From Phyllobacterium myrsinacearum (GTDB lineage Bacteria > Pseudomonadota > Alphaproteobacteria > Rhizobiales > Rhizobiaceae): 64,000 nucleotides of DNA. Shown piece after piece: positions 44,530-54,086 of this stretch (the first letter of the stretch is position 1; each line of letters starts with the position of its first letter). The DNA lies in the NCBI RefSeq assembly GCF_002980555.1, contig NZ_PVBT01000009.1:1-64000 (forward strand), in the 5' to 3' direction. The position numbers and the translations under genes are program-made. The notes below the pieces were generated by a model. That model searched no databases. It had not been told where the DNA came from and saw only the letters and a program-made list of their open reading frames with translations.

Positions 44530-47494
44530 GGAATTTGAAGTTGTTTGGATTGAAGCGGTTAGCCCGGATTGGCCTGAAGCGTTCGAGGGGTCGGTCAATT
44601 TCGTTCCAGAGGTAGTCGCCGGTGAGCGCGATATGCGCCCATGGTAGTGGTGCGACCTGGGAGAGCAGCTCGTCCGGAATGATAATACCCTGACTGCTGA
44701 TATAATCGACAGCACGGCTGAGATAGACAGTGTTCCACAGGATGATGGCGTTGACGACGAGGTTAAGACCGGACGCGCGGTAAGCCATGGTTTCGGCGAC
44801 GCGGTTGCGCAATTCGCCGAGCTGGTGGAGGAAGATGGCGCGTGCGAGAGCATGACGGCTTTCACCCTTGTTGAGGATCGCATGCGATCTGCGGCGCAGT
44901 TTCGTATCGAGCAGCCAGTCGCAGATGAAGATCGAGCGTTCTATCCGGCCCATTTCGCGCAGGGCCTGGTTCAGCCGGTTTTGTCGCGGCGACGCTGCCA
45001 GCTTCTTGAGGATGACGGAAGGCGGCACCAAACCTGCAGCGATCGAAGCCTTCAGCCGCAAGACCTCATCCCAGTGGTGCTCGACGACATCCATGTTGAC
45101 GGTTCCAGCGATCAGCGCGTCGAGCGGTTCGTAAGCCGGATCGCGATCAATGACAAAGAGCCTGCGATTGCCGAGATTGCGGATACGGGGAATGAGCCTG
45201 TAGCCAAAGGCGTGGAACATGGAGAACGTCGTTTCGGTGGCGCCAGCGGTATCGGTTGCGTGCTCATAGATTTCGACGGAGCTTTCGTTGTGAAGGAGGC
45301 CGTCGAGAACGTAGGGGGCTTCGCCCTCGGATGCCTGGATCATGCGGGAGAAGAAGGAAGCAAAACGGTTGGACAGGAAGCCATAGATCGACGCCCCCGG
45401 TCGCTTGCCGTATTTTGCATTGTAGTCGAGGCTGGCTTCGCCACGCCCGCCAGCCGGAAAGAACTGTCCGTCCGAGGAGGAGATATGGCCGTCACCCCAG
45501 ATCGCGGCAAAGGGATGGGCCTGCTGCGCATCGACCAGCACGGCGGTCGCCGTGGCGTAGGTTTCCGATCGCATATGCCTGTCCACCATCAGCATCATCT
45601 GGTGGATCGTGACGCCGCGTGAGCTTTCCGCCATACGTTCGGCTCCGGCATTGGTGGCGTCGGCAAGGATCGCTGCCATCAGCGCTGCCTCGTCGTTTGC
45701 CGTCTCACCGGTACGATAATGCGTGAAGCTGTCGAGGAATTTGGTCCAGCTTTGCACCTCGGCAAGCAGGCTGGTGATCCTGATCCGTGGCACCAGAACA
45801 TATAGTCGGCGGCTGAGCGCGACGATGCTGTCGCGCTCCTCCTCGCGGATCGGCGAGATCGACAGGCCCTTGTCGGAAATCGCTGCATCCGGAATAGCAT
45901 TGGCAGCCGCCGCCTTTGCCAGCTCTTTCAGCTTCGCATCGAGCGTGGCGGTCCGTTCTGCTCGCCATTCGGCAAAGCTGTCGGGGAGTGCGAGCCCGAG
46001 CCGCCCCTCGGCGCGCATCAGCTCGAAGATCGGCCGAGGCAGAAGATAATCCTCGAAACTGCGCCATGCCCGGCTGCCTTCGACCCAGATGTCACCGGCC
46101 CTCAGACGCTCTCGCAGGTGAACGAGGACCGCCACTTCCCAGGCGCGCAGGTCGATATCGGCACTGTTCGGGCGCACGCAGCGTCGCCATTTGCGGGTCA
46201 GAAAGGCGAGCGGCACCTGCGCCGGCAATTTCCGGCCGCCATAGAGCGCGCGCAGATGGTCCACTGCTACAAGGATCGGATCATCAGCACGAAACGACCG
46301 GAACGAGAACGTGCGGAACATCAGTCTGCCCAGCTTGCGCAACGATTTGTGCCGCTTGATGAGCTCGTCGAATTCGTTACTGCGATCAGGGTGGACGACA
46401 GATCTGGCTGCCGCCATGCTGGCGACCAATCCGTCCCAGCCGAGGGAGGCTGCGATCGCCGATGCAAGATCGGTTTTGCTCGCACGAGCGGCCAGAAGCG
46501 CCTCGCCGAGCTTGAGATGCTCAAGCGCCACCCCATCAAGAACCTCGGCCTCTTTTAGCCGGCGTTCCGTGCGGCTGATCTCGGCCTTGCGGCGGTTGCT
46601 CCCAATCATTTTGCAGAACATGTCGATCGTCAGGTCGGTGATCGACGCCTGTCTCTCGATGACGAAGGCGGCCAGCGTGGCGTAGCGACGTTCGGATGTC
46701 AGGCGTCGTATCTCCCGGGCATGCAGAATGCGTGCATCCCTGGCGATGATGCCGTAGCGATTGGCATGGATCGTCTTGCGACGGTCGTCGGGAATGGCGG
46801 CTGAGCGCAATACCTCGAGGCGGGCGATCAAGCCTTTGAGGTTCTTCAGCTTCGCCCCTTCAGGTGCTTCCGCAATCCAGCCAAGGTGGCTCCGATCGCC
46901 GGCCCGCTCAGCGAGGAGCTGATCAAGCGCCTCGATCGAAGGCTGCTCCAGATCCCGGATCAATTCGCGATAGGCTTGTCGACGCGCCGCCGCCCGGCCG
47001 GCCAGTGCCAGACGGATCAGCAGCTCCGGCATAGGAACGAGCAACTTTCGTTCCTTCAAGGCTTCGATCACGGCCTTGGCGATCGGCGCACCTTGTTCAG
47101 TGGCCGCCGCCTCGCGTGCCGCCGCCGTTATCAACTCGCGATAGTCACTCGTCCGGACAGGCTGAAGCTCCAGTGCAGAGACGATCTCGCGCGCGTGTTC
47201 CCGGCGCGTTTCGTCGCGCTGGGCGTAGAACTCGAACACTGCAGGGTCGATGCCCAGCTGGTCGGCGACAACAGAGACAACCGCCTGAGGTGGAACTTCG
47301 CCTATTCGCAGCAGACGGCCCAGATCACGCACCAGTGCGAGTTGGATCGCAAAGCCAAGCCGATTATGCGACCGGCGATGTTCCTTGACGAAGACAATAT
47401 CCTCGGAAGTCAGTGCATAGCGCGCTTGCGCATCTTCATAAGCTTCGGGTGGTTCGAATAAAACGGCACGCGATTGCTCATCGAGAAACGCCAT
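44525..47494 (-). CDS. tnpA: Tn3-family transposase TnpA
   Basis: The 989-residue length is standard for the family. The N-terminal DUF4158-type region (FVKEHRRSHNRLGFAIQLAL) binds the inverted repeats. The C-terminal half contains IWGDGHISSSDGQFFPAGG with a catalytic Asp region, ASIYGFLSNRFASFF, and the C-terminal LVVNAIILWNTVYLSRAVDY with the AILWN-type motif. It is read from ATG 47494 and its stop lies in the terminal repeat. The frame is open throughout, so the transposase is probably functional. Confidence 0.95.
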   Translation of the reverse strand: MAFLDEQSRAVLFEPPEAYEDAQARYALTSEDIVFVKEHRRSHNRLGFAIQLALVRDLGRLLRIGEVPPQAVVSVVADQLGIDPAVFEFYAQRDETRREHAREIVSALELQPVRTSDYRELITAAAREAAATEQGAPIAKAVIEALKERKLLVPMPELLIRLALAGRAAARRQAYRELIRDLEQPSIEALDQLLAERAGDRSHLGWIAEAPEGAKLKNLKGLIARLEVLRSAAIPDDRRKTIHANRYGIIARDARILHAREIRRLTSERRYATLAAFVIERQASITDLTIDMFCKMIGSNRRKAEISRTERRLKEAEVLDGVALEHLKLGEALLAARASKTDLASAIAASLGWDGLVASMAAARSVVHPDRSNEFDELIKRHKSLRKLGRLMFRTFSFRSFRADDPILVAVDHLRALYGGRKLPAQVPLAFLTRKWRRCVRPNSADIDLRAWEVAVLVHLRERLRAGDIWVEGSRAWRSFEDYLLPRPIFELMRAEGRLGLALPDSFAEWRAERTATLDAKLKELAKAAAANAIPDAAISDKGLSISPIREEERDSIVALSRRLYVLVPRIRITSLLAEVQSWTKFLDSFTHYRTGETANDEAALMAAILADATNAGAERMAESSRGVTIHQMMLMVDRHMRSETYATATAVLVDAQQAHPFAAIWGDGHISSSDGQFFPAGGRGEASLDYNAKYGKRPGASIYGFLSNRFASFFSRMIQASEGEAPYVLDGLLHNESSVEIYEHATDTAGATETTFSMFHAFGYRLIPRIRNLGNRRLFVIDRDPAYEPLDALIAGTVNMDVVEHHWDEVLRLKASIAAGLVPPSVILKKLAASPRQNRLNQALREMGRIERSIFICDWLLDTKLRRRSHAILNKGESRHALARAIFLHQLGELRNRVAETMAYRASGLNLVVNAIILWNTVYLSRAVDYISSQGIIIPDELLSQVAPLPWAHIALTGDYLWNEIDRPLERFRPIRANRFNPNNFKFP

Positions 47495-47510
47495 CAGCCA
47501 CGGTCACTCG

Positions 47511-48116
47511 TCAAACTACGGTTTCGGGCGTGCCGGTCTTGCCGGGGCCTGTCCATCCAGTCCGCTTCAACGTGTCGATCAAGGTCGAGCGCGCCACCTT
47601 GAACGTCCGGCACACGGACGCCTTGCTGGCGCCAGCTTCCAAAGCAGCTAGAACCTGCTCGACCTTTTCCGCATCGATCGTTGGAGGTCTCCCGCCCTTA
47701 CGGCCACGTCGGCGAGCCGCCGCCAGGCCGGCATTGACCCGCTCGGTGATCAGCACTCTCTCGTATTCTGCAAGCGAGCCGAACAGGTTGAACAGAAACG
47801 CGCCGTGCGAATTCGTGGTGTCGATCGCCTCCGTGAGAGATCGGAAGGCGACACCACGTTCCTTCAAATCCTCGACGATACGGATCAAGTGGGAGAGTGA
47901 CCGGCCTAACCGATCTATCTTCCAGACGACCAGGACATCGCCTTCGCGCAATTCGCCGAGGCATGCCTTCAGACCCGGCCGGTCATCACGCGCTCCGGAA
48001 GCGCGATCCTGATGGAGATGGCGCTCATCGACCCCGGCCGCGAGCAGGGCATCGCGCTGCAAGGCAACCGACTGGCGCTCGTCACTACTCGATACCCGCA
48101 TGTAACCGATCAACAT
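47511..48116 (-). CDS. tnpR: Serine resolvase TnpR
   Basis: From ATG 48116 the 201-residue protein reads MLIGYMRVSSSDERQ, with the nucleophilic Ser in RVSS, and KIDRLGRSLSHLI, the Arg-rich active site. The long E helix is followed by a C-terminal HTH (ASKASVCRTFKVARSTLIDT). It resolves cointegrates at the res site beside it and likely represses tnpA. It is 16 bases upstream of tnpA on the same strand. Confidence 0.95.
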   Translation of the reverse strand: MLIGYMRVSSSDERQSVALQRDALLAAGVDERHLHQDRASGARDDRPGLKACLGELREGDVLVVWKIDRLGRSLSHLIRIVEDLKERGVAFRSLTEAIDTTNSHGAFLFNLFGSLAEYERVLITERVNAGLAAARRRGRKGGRPPTIDAEKVEQVLAALEAGASKASVCRTFKVARSTLIDTLKRTGWTGPGKTGTPETVV

Positions 48117-48263
48117 GTGCGACAAACCTCAAATCAGGTGTTGCCGCACAGCCTAACATTCCGACAGGGTTTGTCGCGCAAAAAATGGCCCTATTGCGTG
48201 GCCAGTTTGCCCCGCGATCACGGTGAGCGGAAATCATGTGTTTCCCGTCACCTGCAAAATGCC
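48116..48263. other. Putative res recombination site of the transposon
   Basis: TGCGACAAACC (48118-48128) and its inverted relative GGTTTGTCGCGCA (48168-48180) lie between tnpR and the outer end. Their arrangement, about 50 bases apart, fits resolvase-dimer binding sites. The crossover subsite cannot be assigned by eye. Confidence 0.5.
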
Positions 48264-48301
48264 CTTAGCGTGTATTAATGTAGAAATGACCACAGAGCCC
48301 C
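48264..48301 (-). repeat. Right 38-bp terminal inverted repeat of the transposon
   Basis: Read on the minus strand it starts GGGGCTCTGTGGTCATTTCT and ends ACGCTAAG, matching the left repeat at 36 of 38 bases. It is preceded by TTCTT outside the element. Confidence 0.93.
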
Positions 48302-48559
48302 TTCTTTGTGAACAGCCTTCCGGCGTTCCCTTCCTTCCGAGGTGCTGCTGGGCTCCCTCGCCATTCGCCTTCTGATATCACGTGTTCGGCCAACCGGGTC
48401 ACGACCTGAGATACCCTCATCTGTCGATCAACCTTTCAACGCGGTTGGGTACCGTTGCCGTCATAGGTTGGGTAGTCCTGGTATTCGTAATACACCGTCA
48501 CCAAAGGCGGAACACGCGCCGCCTGTCTGCTCGGAATGGGAAACACCACACCCTGCGAT

Positions 48560-48997
48560 CACCCGATCCAACGCGCCAGGATGGATAAACTCGGCGGCCA
48601 GCTTGGGAATCTTGTCAATCGGGTTCTCACATTGCTGGCGTCGTCCTTTTCCGGCGTGACGCCAGCGGTTCCCGACAGTGCCCTTGTTCGCGAACAGGGA
48701 GTTTACGCGGAAAGCGCCCTGGTCTGATGCCGAGGCCCTGCTCGGCGAGCTCGACCATACGGAGCGGCAAAGAATTTCGGATCGTCTGGTGTGGCTCTGG
48801 CGGAGCAGGTCCATGGGCTCGCCATCGTCGCTTGCTGCTTGCTCCCGTTTCTGCCTGAATCAGCTTCAAGGCTGCACGCGAAGCTAGGGATATGGTATCC
48901 GGCAGGGTATGATGCTCCACTCGTTGTTAGCGGAGTGGAAACATCTTCTGGAGGGATACTCTTTCCGCGGCAGACAGTGGTGCGAACGACCTCATGA
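48560..48997 (+). pseudogene. Methionyl-tRNA synthetase C-terminal remnant
   Basis: The plus strand gives, in successive frames, IQRARMDKLGGQLGNLVNRV with LTLLASSF, then GVALAEQVHGLAIVACCLLP, FLPESASRLHAKLGIW and GILFPRQTV. These follow the anticodon-binding helical domain of MetRS: the LGNL-NR-L helix, the LAxxLxPFxPExAxR segment and the closing LFPR. At least two frameshifts separate them, and the catalytic HIGH/KMSKS part is missing. It is probably a relic of a second, mobile or resistance-type metG. The stretch from 48302 to 48559 has no recognisable sequence. Confidence 0.6.
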
Positions 48998-49147
48998 TTT
49001 AGCGCTAGTGTTTTCGGCAGGTGTACGCGCCATGCAGAGGCCATGCGGGACCGCTATGCAATATTTTGCTAGCGCGGTTTCATCGTTCTCGCTTCAGTCG
49101 GGTCTCACGCCCTCAATGCAAGGAATGTTACTACCCTGCCCCGATCG

Positions 49148-50080
49148 TTAAAATATCTTGTCGGTAGCCGGCTTCCCCTCGCTAACGAACGGCGTTCCAA
49201 ATCGTTCGACAAGCATCTCAGTGAGGGTTCGCACTTTTCGAGAGGGATACTGTCCGGGCGGCCTCACGACGAAGATACCGGCCGGCGGAATCGGATGACA
49301 CGTCATGATTGGCACCAGCGCACCCGAACTAATATGATCCGCGACCAGCGGTTCTGGCAGATAGGCGACCCCAAGGCCGTCCAGAGCGGCCGCCACGAGA
49401 GACATTGCGTTATCAGCTATGAAACGTCCCTGGGGACGTACAGTGACGATCTTGTCGCCATCTATGAATTGCCACACCTCTGCGTCCCGCATAACGACCG
49501 GGTGCTTCACAATCTCATCCGGTGTTTCGGGAGCACCGTGAGCTTCGATATAGGCAGGACTTGCAACCAGCTTGCCAAAGATCGGTCCAACACGTCTTGC
49601 GACGAGGCTCGAATCCGATAGATGTCCCAGCCGTATTGCACAATCAAAACCCTCTCCCACGAGATCCACGAAGCGATCAGTATAAGAAGAAAGGATTTGT
49701 AGCTGCGGGTGTCGACTAGCCATCTGGGAGAGGATGGGGGCAAAATAGGTCGGACCAAATGACAGTGGCGCGGCTACGCGCATGCGACCTCGAAGCTCAC
49801 CGGCGGGCAGGATCGTTTCCCGCACCAGATCCAATTCGGCGGAGGTCTTGGCTGCGTAATCGCGAAATGTGGCGCCTGCTTCCGTGAGCGCTATACCGCG
49901 GGTCGTCCTTGCAAATAGCTGTGCGCCGAGTTGGTCCTCGAGCCTGGTGATCCGCCGGCTGACCATCGACTTGGAGATGCCCAGTCGCAGCGCGGCGGAT
50001 GATACTCCGCCTGCATCAGCAACTTCGACGAATATTCTTAGATCCTCAATTTCCACAAGGCGTTCCTTATTCTGCAACAT
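49148..50080 (-). CDS. LysR-family regulator, paralogue A
   Basis: The 310-residue protein begins MLQNKERLVEIEDLRIFVEV. Its HTH segment AGGVSSAALRLGISKSMVSR and the following LFARTTRGIALTEAG are nearly the same as in the regulators at 57396-58283 and 60470-61360. The inducer domain has YTDRFVDLVGEGFDCAIRLG. It is divergent from the secreted amidohydrolase, 228 bases away, which it may control. Confidence 0.88.
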   Translation of the reverse strand: MLQNKERLVEIEDLRIFVEVADAGGVSSAALRLGISKSMVSRRITRLEDQLGAQLFARTTRGIALTEAGATFRDYAAKTSAELDLVRETILPAGELRGRMRVAAPLSFGPTYFAPILSQMASRHPQLQILSSYTDRFVDLVGEGFDCAIRLGHLSDSSLVARRVGPIFGKLVASPAYIEAHGAPETPDEIVKHPVVMRDAEVWQFIDGDKIVTVRPQGRFIADNAMSLVAAALDGLGVAYLPEPLVADHISSGALVPIMTCHPIPPAGIFVVRPPGQYPSRKVRTLTEMLVERFGTPFVSEGKPATDKIF

Positions 50081-50307
50081 GGCTTCACACGACCGAGGGC
50101 TACCAAGGCAAAGAAGAGAGTGACAATTTCGCTACGGCTGACTCTCCCTTGAAGGCATCCTCAAAGCGTGCCTCACGAACCGCCAATATAGGATCTATTC
50201 CATAATCTTTCTATCAGCTTCAACTCACTTCTGCGTCCATCGCATGCGTCCGTAAGGAGCCGGCTTGCGCATGAGCGCAATTCGTAAAATCAGTCGAACG
50301 GGGTAAA

Positions 50308-52113
50308 ATGTTCAAAACACTATTCATCGCTTTTGTGACGATTTCTTCTTTCTCTGCGGCTCAGGCACAAACCACGGAAGAACAACCCGGTGCGGATCTG
50401 ATCGTTTACAACGCAAAGATCTTCACCGGCAATCAAGCTCACCCCGAAGCTTCGGCTTTGGCCGTCAAGCAAGGCCGTATTTACTCCGTCGGCTCTGATG
50501 TGGACATTCTCGATTTGAAGAATTCCAACACCGAGATTATTGATGCTCGCAGCCGCAGACTGATCCCCGGCATCATAGATGCCCATATCCATGTTCTCAA
50601 CGATCTGGCCTATAGCTACAACGTTCGATGGGATGGCGTCCCGACGCTGCGTGAGGCATTGGCGATGCTGAGCGAGCAGGCCGCACGCACGCCGAAGGGC
50701 CAATGGGTCAAAGTGATCGGAGGCTGGTCCCCCTACCAATTTGAGGAGAACCGCTTTCCCACACTGGACGAATTGCGCAGCGCCGTGCCCGATCGCCCCA
50801 TGATCGTGCAATATGCTTACAACCAAGCTTTCTTGAACAAGCAGGCGATGGGGGCGCTTGGCGTAGGTACCGACCGGTTCCCAAAGGTGCCAGACACCGA
50901 ATTCGAACAGGACAGCCATGGCAATCCCACCGGTGTGGTCCACGGCTATACCTGGTTGTTCCTTGCCCTCGAGAGCATGGTGCCGCAGCCCACGTTCGAC
51001 GAACAGGTGAGTTCGTTGATCTACAGCATTCACGGTCTGAACCGGTTCGGCGTGACCTCGATCATCGACAACGGCGGCAGCTGGCCCTACCCGGAGGCAC
51101 AGGCAAGAGTAAACGTGCTTGCACGAGACAACCGCCTCAATGTGCGCATGCCTTTTGTGGACTTGCAACTCGGCACCGGTGGGCCAGTAAACATGGTGGA
51201 TCTGGAAATCGAGGCGATCACGAAAACGGCGCCGATAAGTCCAGGACAAAACCTGCACCCCAGCCTGGCACATGGCCACGAATATCGAGGCGCCGGGGAG
51301 GTTCTGAGCGGGGAAGTACATGATCACGAGAACTTCGACCGTCCGGCGGTCATCATCGAGCCTGCGAAGATGCGGCGCTTCGTCGAGCAGGATGTGATGA
51401 AGCTCGTCCAGCGGCGCATCCCGTTCCGCATGCACGTTAGCTACAACGAGAACATCTCGCCCTTTCTCGATGCCCTTGAGAAGGTGAACGAAACGATACC
51501 GCTCGATGGCCTGAAATGGAGTCTCGAGCATGCGGAGACCATCAGCGCGGTGAACATCGATCGGGTGAAGAAGCTGGGGGGCGGCATCGCCCTGGACGCC
51601 AAGATGGCGCTGCACGCCGATGGCTTCATCAAGACATATGGTCGCGAGAAGGCGTTGGAGACGCCGCTTCTGCGCAAACTCGTGGATAGCGGCATCCCAC
51701 TGGCGATGACCACCGACGCTTTCCGGGCAGCCACGTTCAACCCTTGGGTCGGTATAAGCTGGATGGTGTCCGGCAAGTCCGTGTCCGGATCGAAGGTTCT
51801 TGCCGAGAACAACCGGCTCTCCCGCGCCGAAGCGCTGACGCTGTTCACCAGTAGGGCAGCCTGGTTCATGAATGCAGAAGCCGAGCTAGGCACAATCGCC
51901 CCCGGAAATCTGGCAGACTTCGCCGTTCTCAACAAGGATTACTTCACTGTGCCGGAAGAGCAAATCAGCTCTATCTCGTCTGTCCTAACCATTATGGACG
52001 GAAAGGTCGTGTACGGCGCACAGGACTATAGCGCTCTATCGCCAAAACTGCCCGAAATCCTTCCAGCTTGGTCACCCTTAAAATACTTCGGCAGCTATCA
52101 TGTGGAAAAATGA
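50308..52113 (+). CDS. Exported metal-dependent amidohydrolase (YtcJ-like)
   Basis: The 601-residue protein has a signal peptide (MFKTLFIAFVTISSFSAAQA, cut near residue 20). The amidohydrolase fold follows: GIIDAHIHVLND with His93 and His95 as metal ligands, FRMHVSYNENISPFLDALEK (His), WSLEHAETIS (His) and PLAMTTDAFRAATFNPW (Asp). SRAEALTLFTSRAAWFMNAE and IAPGNLADFAVLNKDYF are typical of YtcJ-like proteins. It probably hydrolyses an amide or lactone in the periplasm. The porin gene behind it could admit the substrate. Confidence 0.87.
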   Translation: MFKTLFIAFVTISSFSAAQAQTTEEQPGADLIVYNAKIFTGNQAHPEASALAVKQGRIYSVGSDVDILDLKNSNTEIIDARSRRLIPGIIDAHIHVLNDLAYSYNVRWDGVPTLREALAMLSEQAARTPKGQWVKVIGGWSPYQFEENRFPTLDELRSAVPDRPMIVQYAYNQAFLNKQAMGALGVGTDRFPKVPDTEFEQDSHGNPTGVVHGYTWLFLALESMVPQPTFDEQVSSLIYSIHGLNRFGVTSIIDNGGSWPYPEAQARVNVLARDNRLNVRMPFVDLQLGTGGPVNMVDLEIEAITKTAPISPGQNLHPSLAHGHEYRGAGEVLSGEVHDHENFDRPAVIIEPAKMRRFVEQDVMKLVQRRIPFRMHVSYNENISPFLDALEKVNETIPLDGLKWSLEHAETISAVNIDRVKKLGGGIALDAKMALHADGFIKTYGREKALETPLLRKLVDSGIPLAMTTDAFRAATFNPWVGISWMVSGKSVSGSKVLAENNRLSRAEALTLFTSRAAWFMNAEAELGTIAPGNLADFAVLNKDYFTVPEEQISSISSVLTIMDGKVVYGAQDYSALSPKLPEILPAWSPLKYFGSYHVEK

Positions 52114-52435
52114 ACCTCGCGGAAAGGTTCTCTCCGCTCTCCCCAAAAGTTCCGTTGAAGAAGCTCGTTGGATTCCGGTTTCGCCGCGTGGCCGTTCCCT
52201 ACTGCGTTGGAAGCACCATCGCCTGAATGTTTGGTCAGCAGTTGCTCGAGACGCGAGTGCAAACGACCAAGAGCGCTCGCTGTTTGAAAGCAGGGTTGAT
52301 GAGCGCGCGGACGAGGCGTCTCGAACTGCCGCGTTGGCTCCAGCCTATTCATCCCGTCCCAAACGGCCCCGTACTTCGCCGTGCGAGTGGCCGACGGCGG
52401 AGATCACCCATGAAACCCTGACACAGGACGTGGCC
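52114..52435. other. Stretch between amidohydrolase and porin with no clear gene
   Basis: The frame of the porin gene is open back through this region, but it lacks protein-family resemblance and has no good start near its beginning. I regard the 322 bases as leader or spacer. No terminator or operator is evident. Confidence 0.4.
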
Positions 52436-53938
52436 ATGTGCCGAAGGTTGAAAAGCGAGCAGACGATTGACCGACGGAGTTTCGCCACCTCGCGTCTTTC
52501 AACAACACTTGGTCTTCGGTCCGTATCCAGAGCGCAGTTACTGCTGCTTTCGCTTGCTGCCCTGTCCTTTGCTCAATGGGACTGCCGGTCAGCCCTTGCT
52601 GATGATACTCGCTTGACGCAGGAGAGGCCCTCGATAAAAGCCGACCGGTCGCGGGAGGACTGGTCGATGCTCGCGAATCCGAAACTGCGGACTCAGCCGC
52701 TGGACAGTTTGAAATACATTCCGTTGTTTCCCTCCAATCCCAACAGCTACGTCTCGCTCGGGCTCAACCTACGCGAAATCTTCGAAGTCAGTGATGCGCC
52801 AGCTTTCGGGACCGTGGGTGCGAACCCCAGAGACTCTTACTGGTTACAGCGCGCGCAGTTCCATATCGACGCTCACCTGAATGAAAACTGGCAAGTGTTC
52901 ACGCAGTTCGAGGATGTGCGTGCCTTCGACAAGACGGTGGTCGGCCCTAACGACGCAAACCGGTTTGACCTTCGGCAAGCATTCGTCGGCTATACGCAGG
53001 AGACTGACGCCGGAACGTTCACGGCAAGGGTCGGCCGCCAAGACTTCGCGTTTGACCTCGAGCGGTTCGTTTCAACGCGCGATGGGCCAAATGTCCGCCA
53101 GTCATTCGACGCTGTCTGGGCCGGGTGGGAGACGGATGCATGGCGCCTCTATGGTCTTGTCAGCCGGCCTGTTCAGTATCGCGATGACCGCCCTTTCGAT
53201 GATCGATCAAACGGCGATGCAATGTTCAGCGGCGCGCGCGTTGAGTGGCAGCTCTCGCCGACGATCGAGGCGTCGGCCTATTACGCGCTTTATCAGCGCA
53301 AGGACGCCATCTTTCTCACTGCGTCGGGTGAGGAGGACAGGCACATCCTCAATATCCGGACGGCTGGCAAACATGCCGGCTTCGACTGGGATGCGGAAGC
53401 GATGGGACAGGTTGGCAAGGTCGGCTCAGCCGACATTCTGGCATGGGCCGTTGGTGCGAGGACTGGCTACACCTTCGAGGAACTCACCTGGTCGCCGCGA
53501 ATCGGTCTGCAGTTCGACGTGGCGTCCGGCGACCGGGACGCAAGTGATGGCACGCTTAGCACCTTCAATCCGCTGTTTCCGAACGGCTTCTATTTCTCGC
53601 TCGGTGGTCATACCGGATACGCCAACCTCGTCCACATCAAACCATCGGTCACCATTCAGCCGACAGAAAACCTAACCCTGATGGCCGGGGTCGGACTGCT
53701 CTGGCGACAGACAACACAGGACGCCGTCTACACCCTGCCAAGCATTCCCGTGGCCGGCACGGCGGGTCATGGGCCGGCATGGACCGGAGCCTATTTGCAG
53801 GCGAAGGCGGACTATCGCTTCAATCCCAATCTTACGGGGTCACTGGAGGCGGTCCATTACCAGGTCGGCTCGGCGCTTCGCGACGCCGGAGGCCGTGACA
53901 GCAACTATGTTCGAGCGGAATTGAAATACTCATGGTAG
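52436..53938 (+). CDS. Outer-membrane alginate-export-family porin
   Basis: Starting at ATG 52436, the 500-residue protein has a long leader ending WDCRSALADD. An 18-strand-type beta barrel follows, with the family phrases FEVSDAPAFGTVGANPRDSY, LQRAQFHIDAHLNENWQVFT, FEDVRAFDKTVVGPNDANRF and DLRQAFVGYTQ. It ends in alternating hydrophobic residues to a terminal aromatic (LKYSW). Such AlgE-like porins admit diverse small organic compounds. It follows the amidohydrolase gene on the same strand and may be co-expressed. Confidence 0.82.
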   Translation: MCRRLKSEQTIDRRSFATSRLSTTLGLRSVSRAQLLLLSLAALSFAQWDCRSALADDTRLTQERPSIKADRSREDWSMLANPKLRTQPLDSLKYIPLFPSNPNSYVSLGLNLREIFEVSDAPAFGTVGANPRDSYWLQRAQFHIDAHLNENWQVFTQFEDVRAFDKTVVGPNDANRFDLRQAFVGYTQETDAGTFTARVGRQDFAFDLERFVSTRDGPNVRQSFDAVWAGWETDAWRLYGLVSRPVQYRDDRPFDDRSNGDAMFSGARVEWQLSPTIEASAYYALYQRKDAIFLTASGEEDRHILNIRTAGKHAGFDWDAEAMGQVGKVGSADILAWAVGARTGYTFEELTWSPRIGLQFDVASGDRDASDGTLSTFNPLFPNGFYFSLGGHTGYANLVHIKPSVTIQPTENLTLMAGVGLLWRQTTQDAVYTLPSIPVAGTAGHGPAWTGAYLQAKADYRFNPNLTGSLEAVHYQVGSALRDAGGRDSNYVRAELKYSW

Positions 53939-54086
53939 CGAGTGCACCGCCATACGCACCAATACCGGCCTTTCGCCGTGCCAAACATCTGGGGACGATG
54001 GATTGGTCGTCTCATATGTCGACACGGTGTTGCACAGTGAGGAAAGCTGGATAGGCATTCTGGGGCTGAAATCAGAGCACCCATTC

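Larger units (their letters stand above)
44492..48301 (-). mobile_element. Tn3-family transposon (3.8 kb, tnpR-tnpA)
   Basis: The element is bounded by 38-bp inverted repeats beginning GGGGCTC and ending ACGCTAAG, identical at 36 of 38 positions. It contains tnpA and tnpR, both on the minus strand, and a res-like region beside the outer end. There are no passenger genes. The five flanking bases are CTCCT on the left and TTCTT on the right, so there is no clean 5-bp target duplication. This suggests a deletion or inversion at one flank after insertion. Confidence 0.92.

Noticed and set aside
48342-48659. Plus-strand frame in the right flank of the transposon
   Set aside because: It overlaps the start of the MetRS remnant in another frame and shows no recognisable protein.
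52100-52435. N-terminal extension of the porin reading frame
   Set aside because: The frame stays open, but its composition is unlike a leader peptide and a signal-like segment begins only after ATG 52436.
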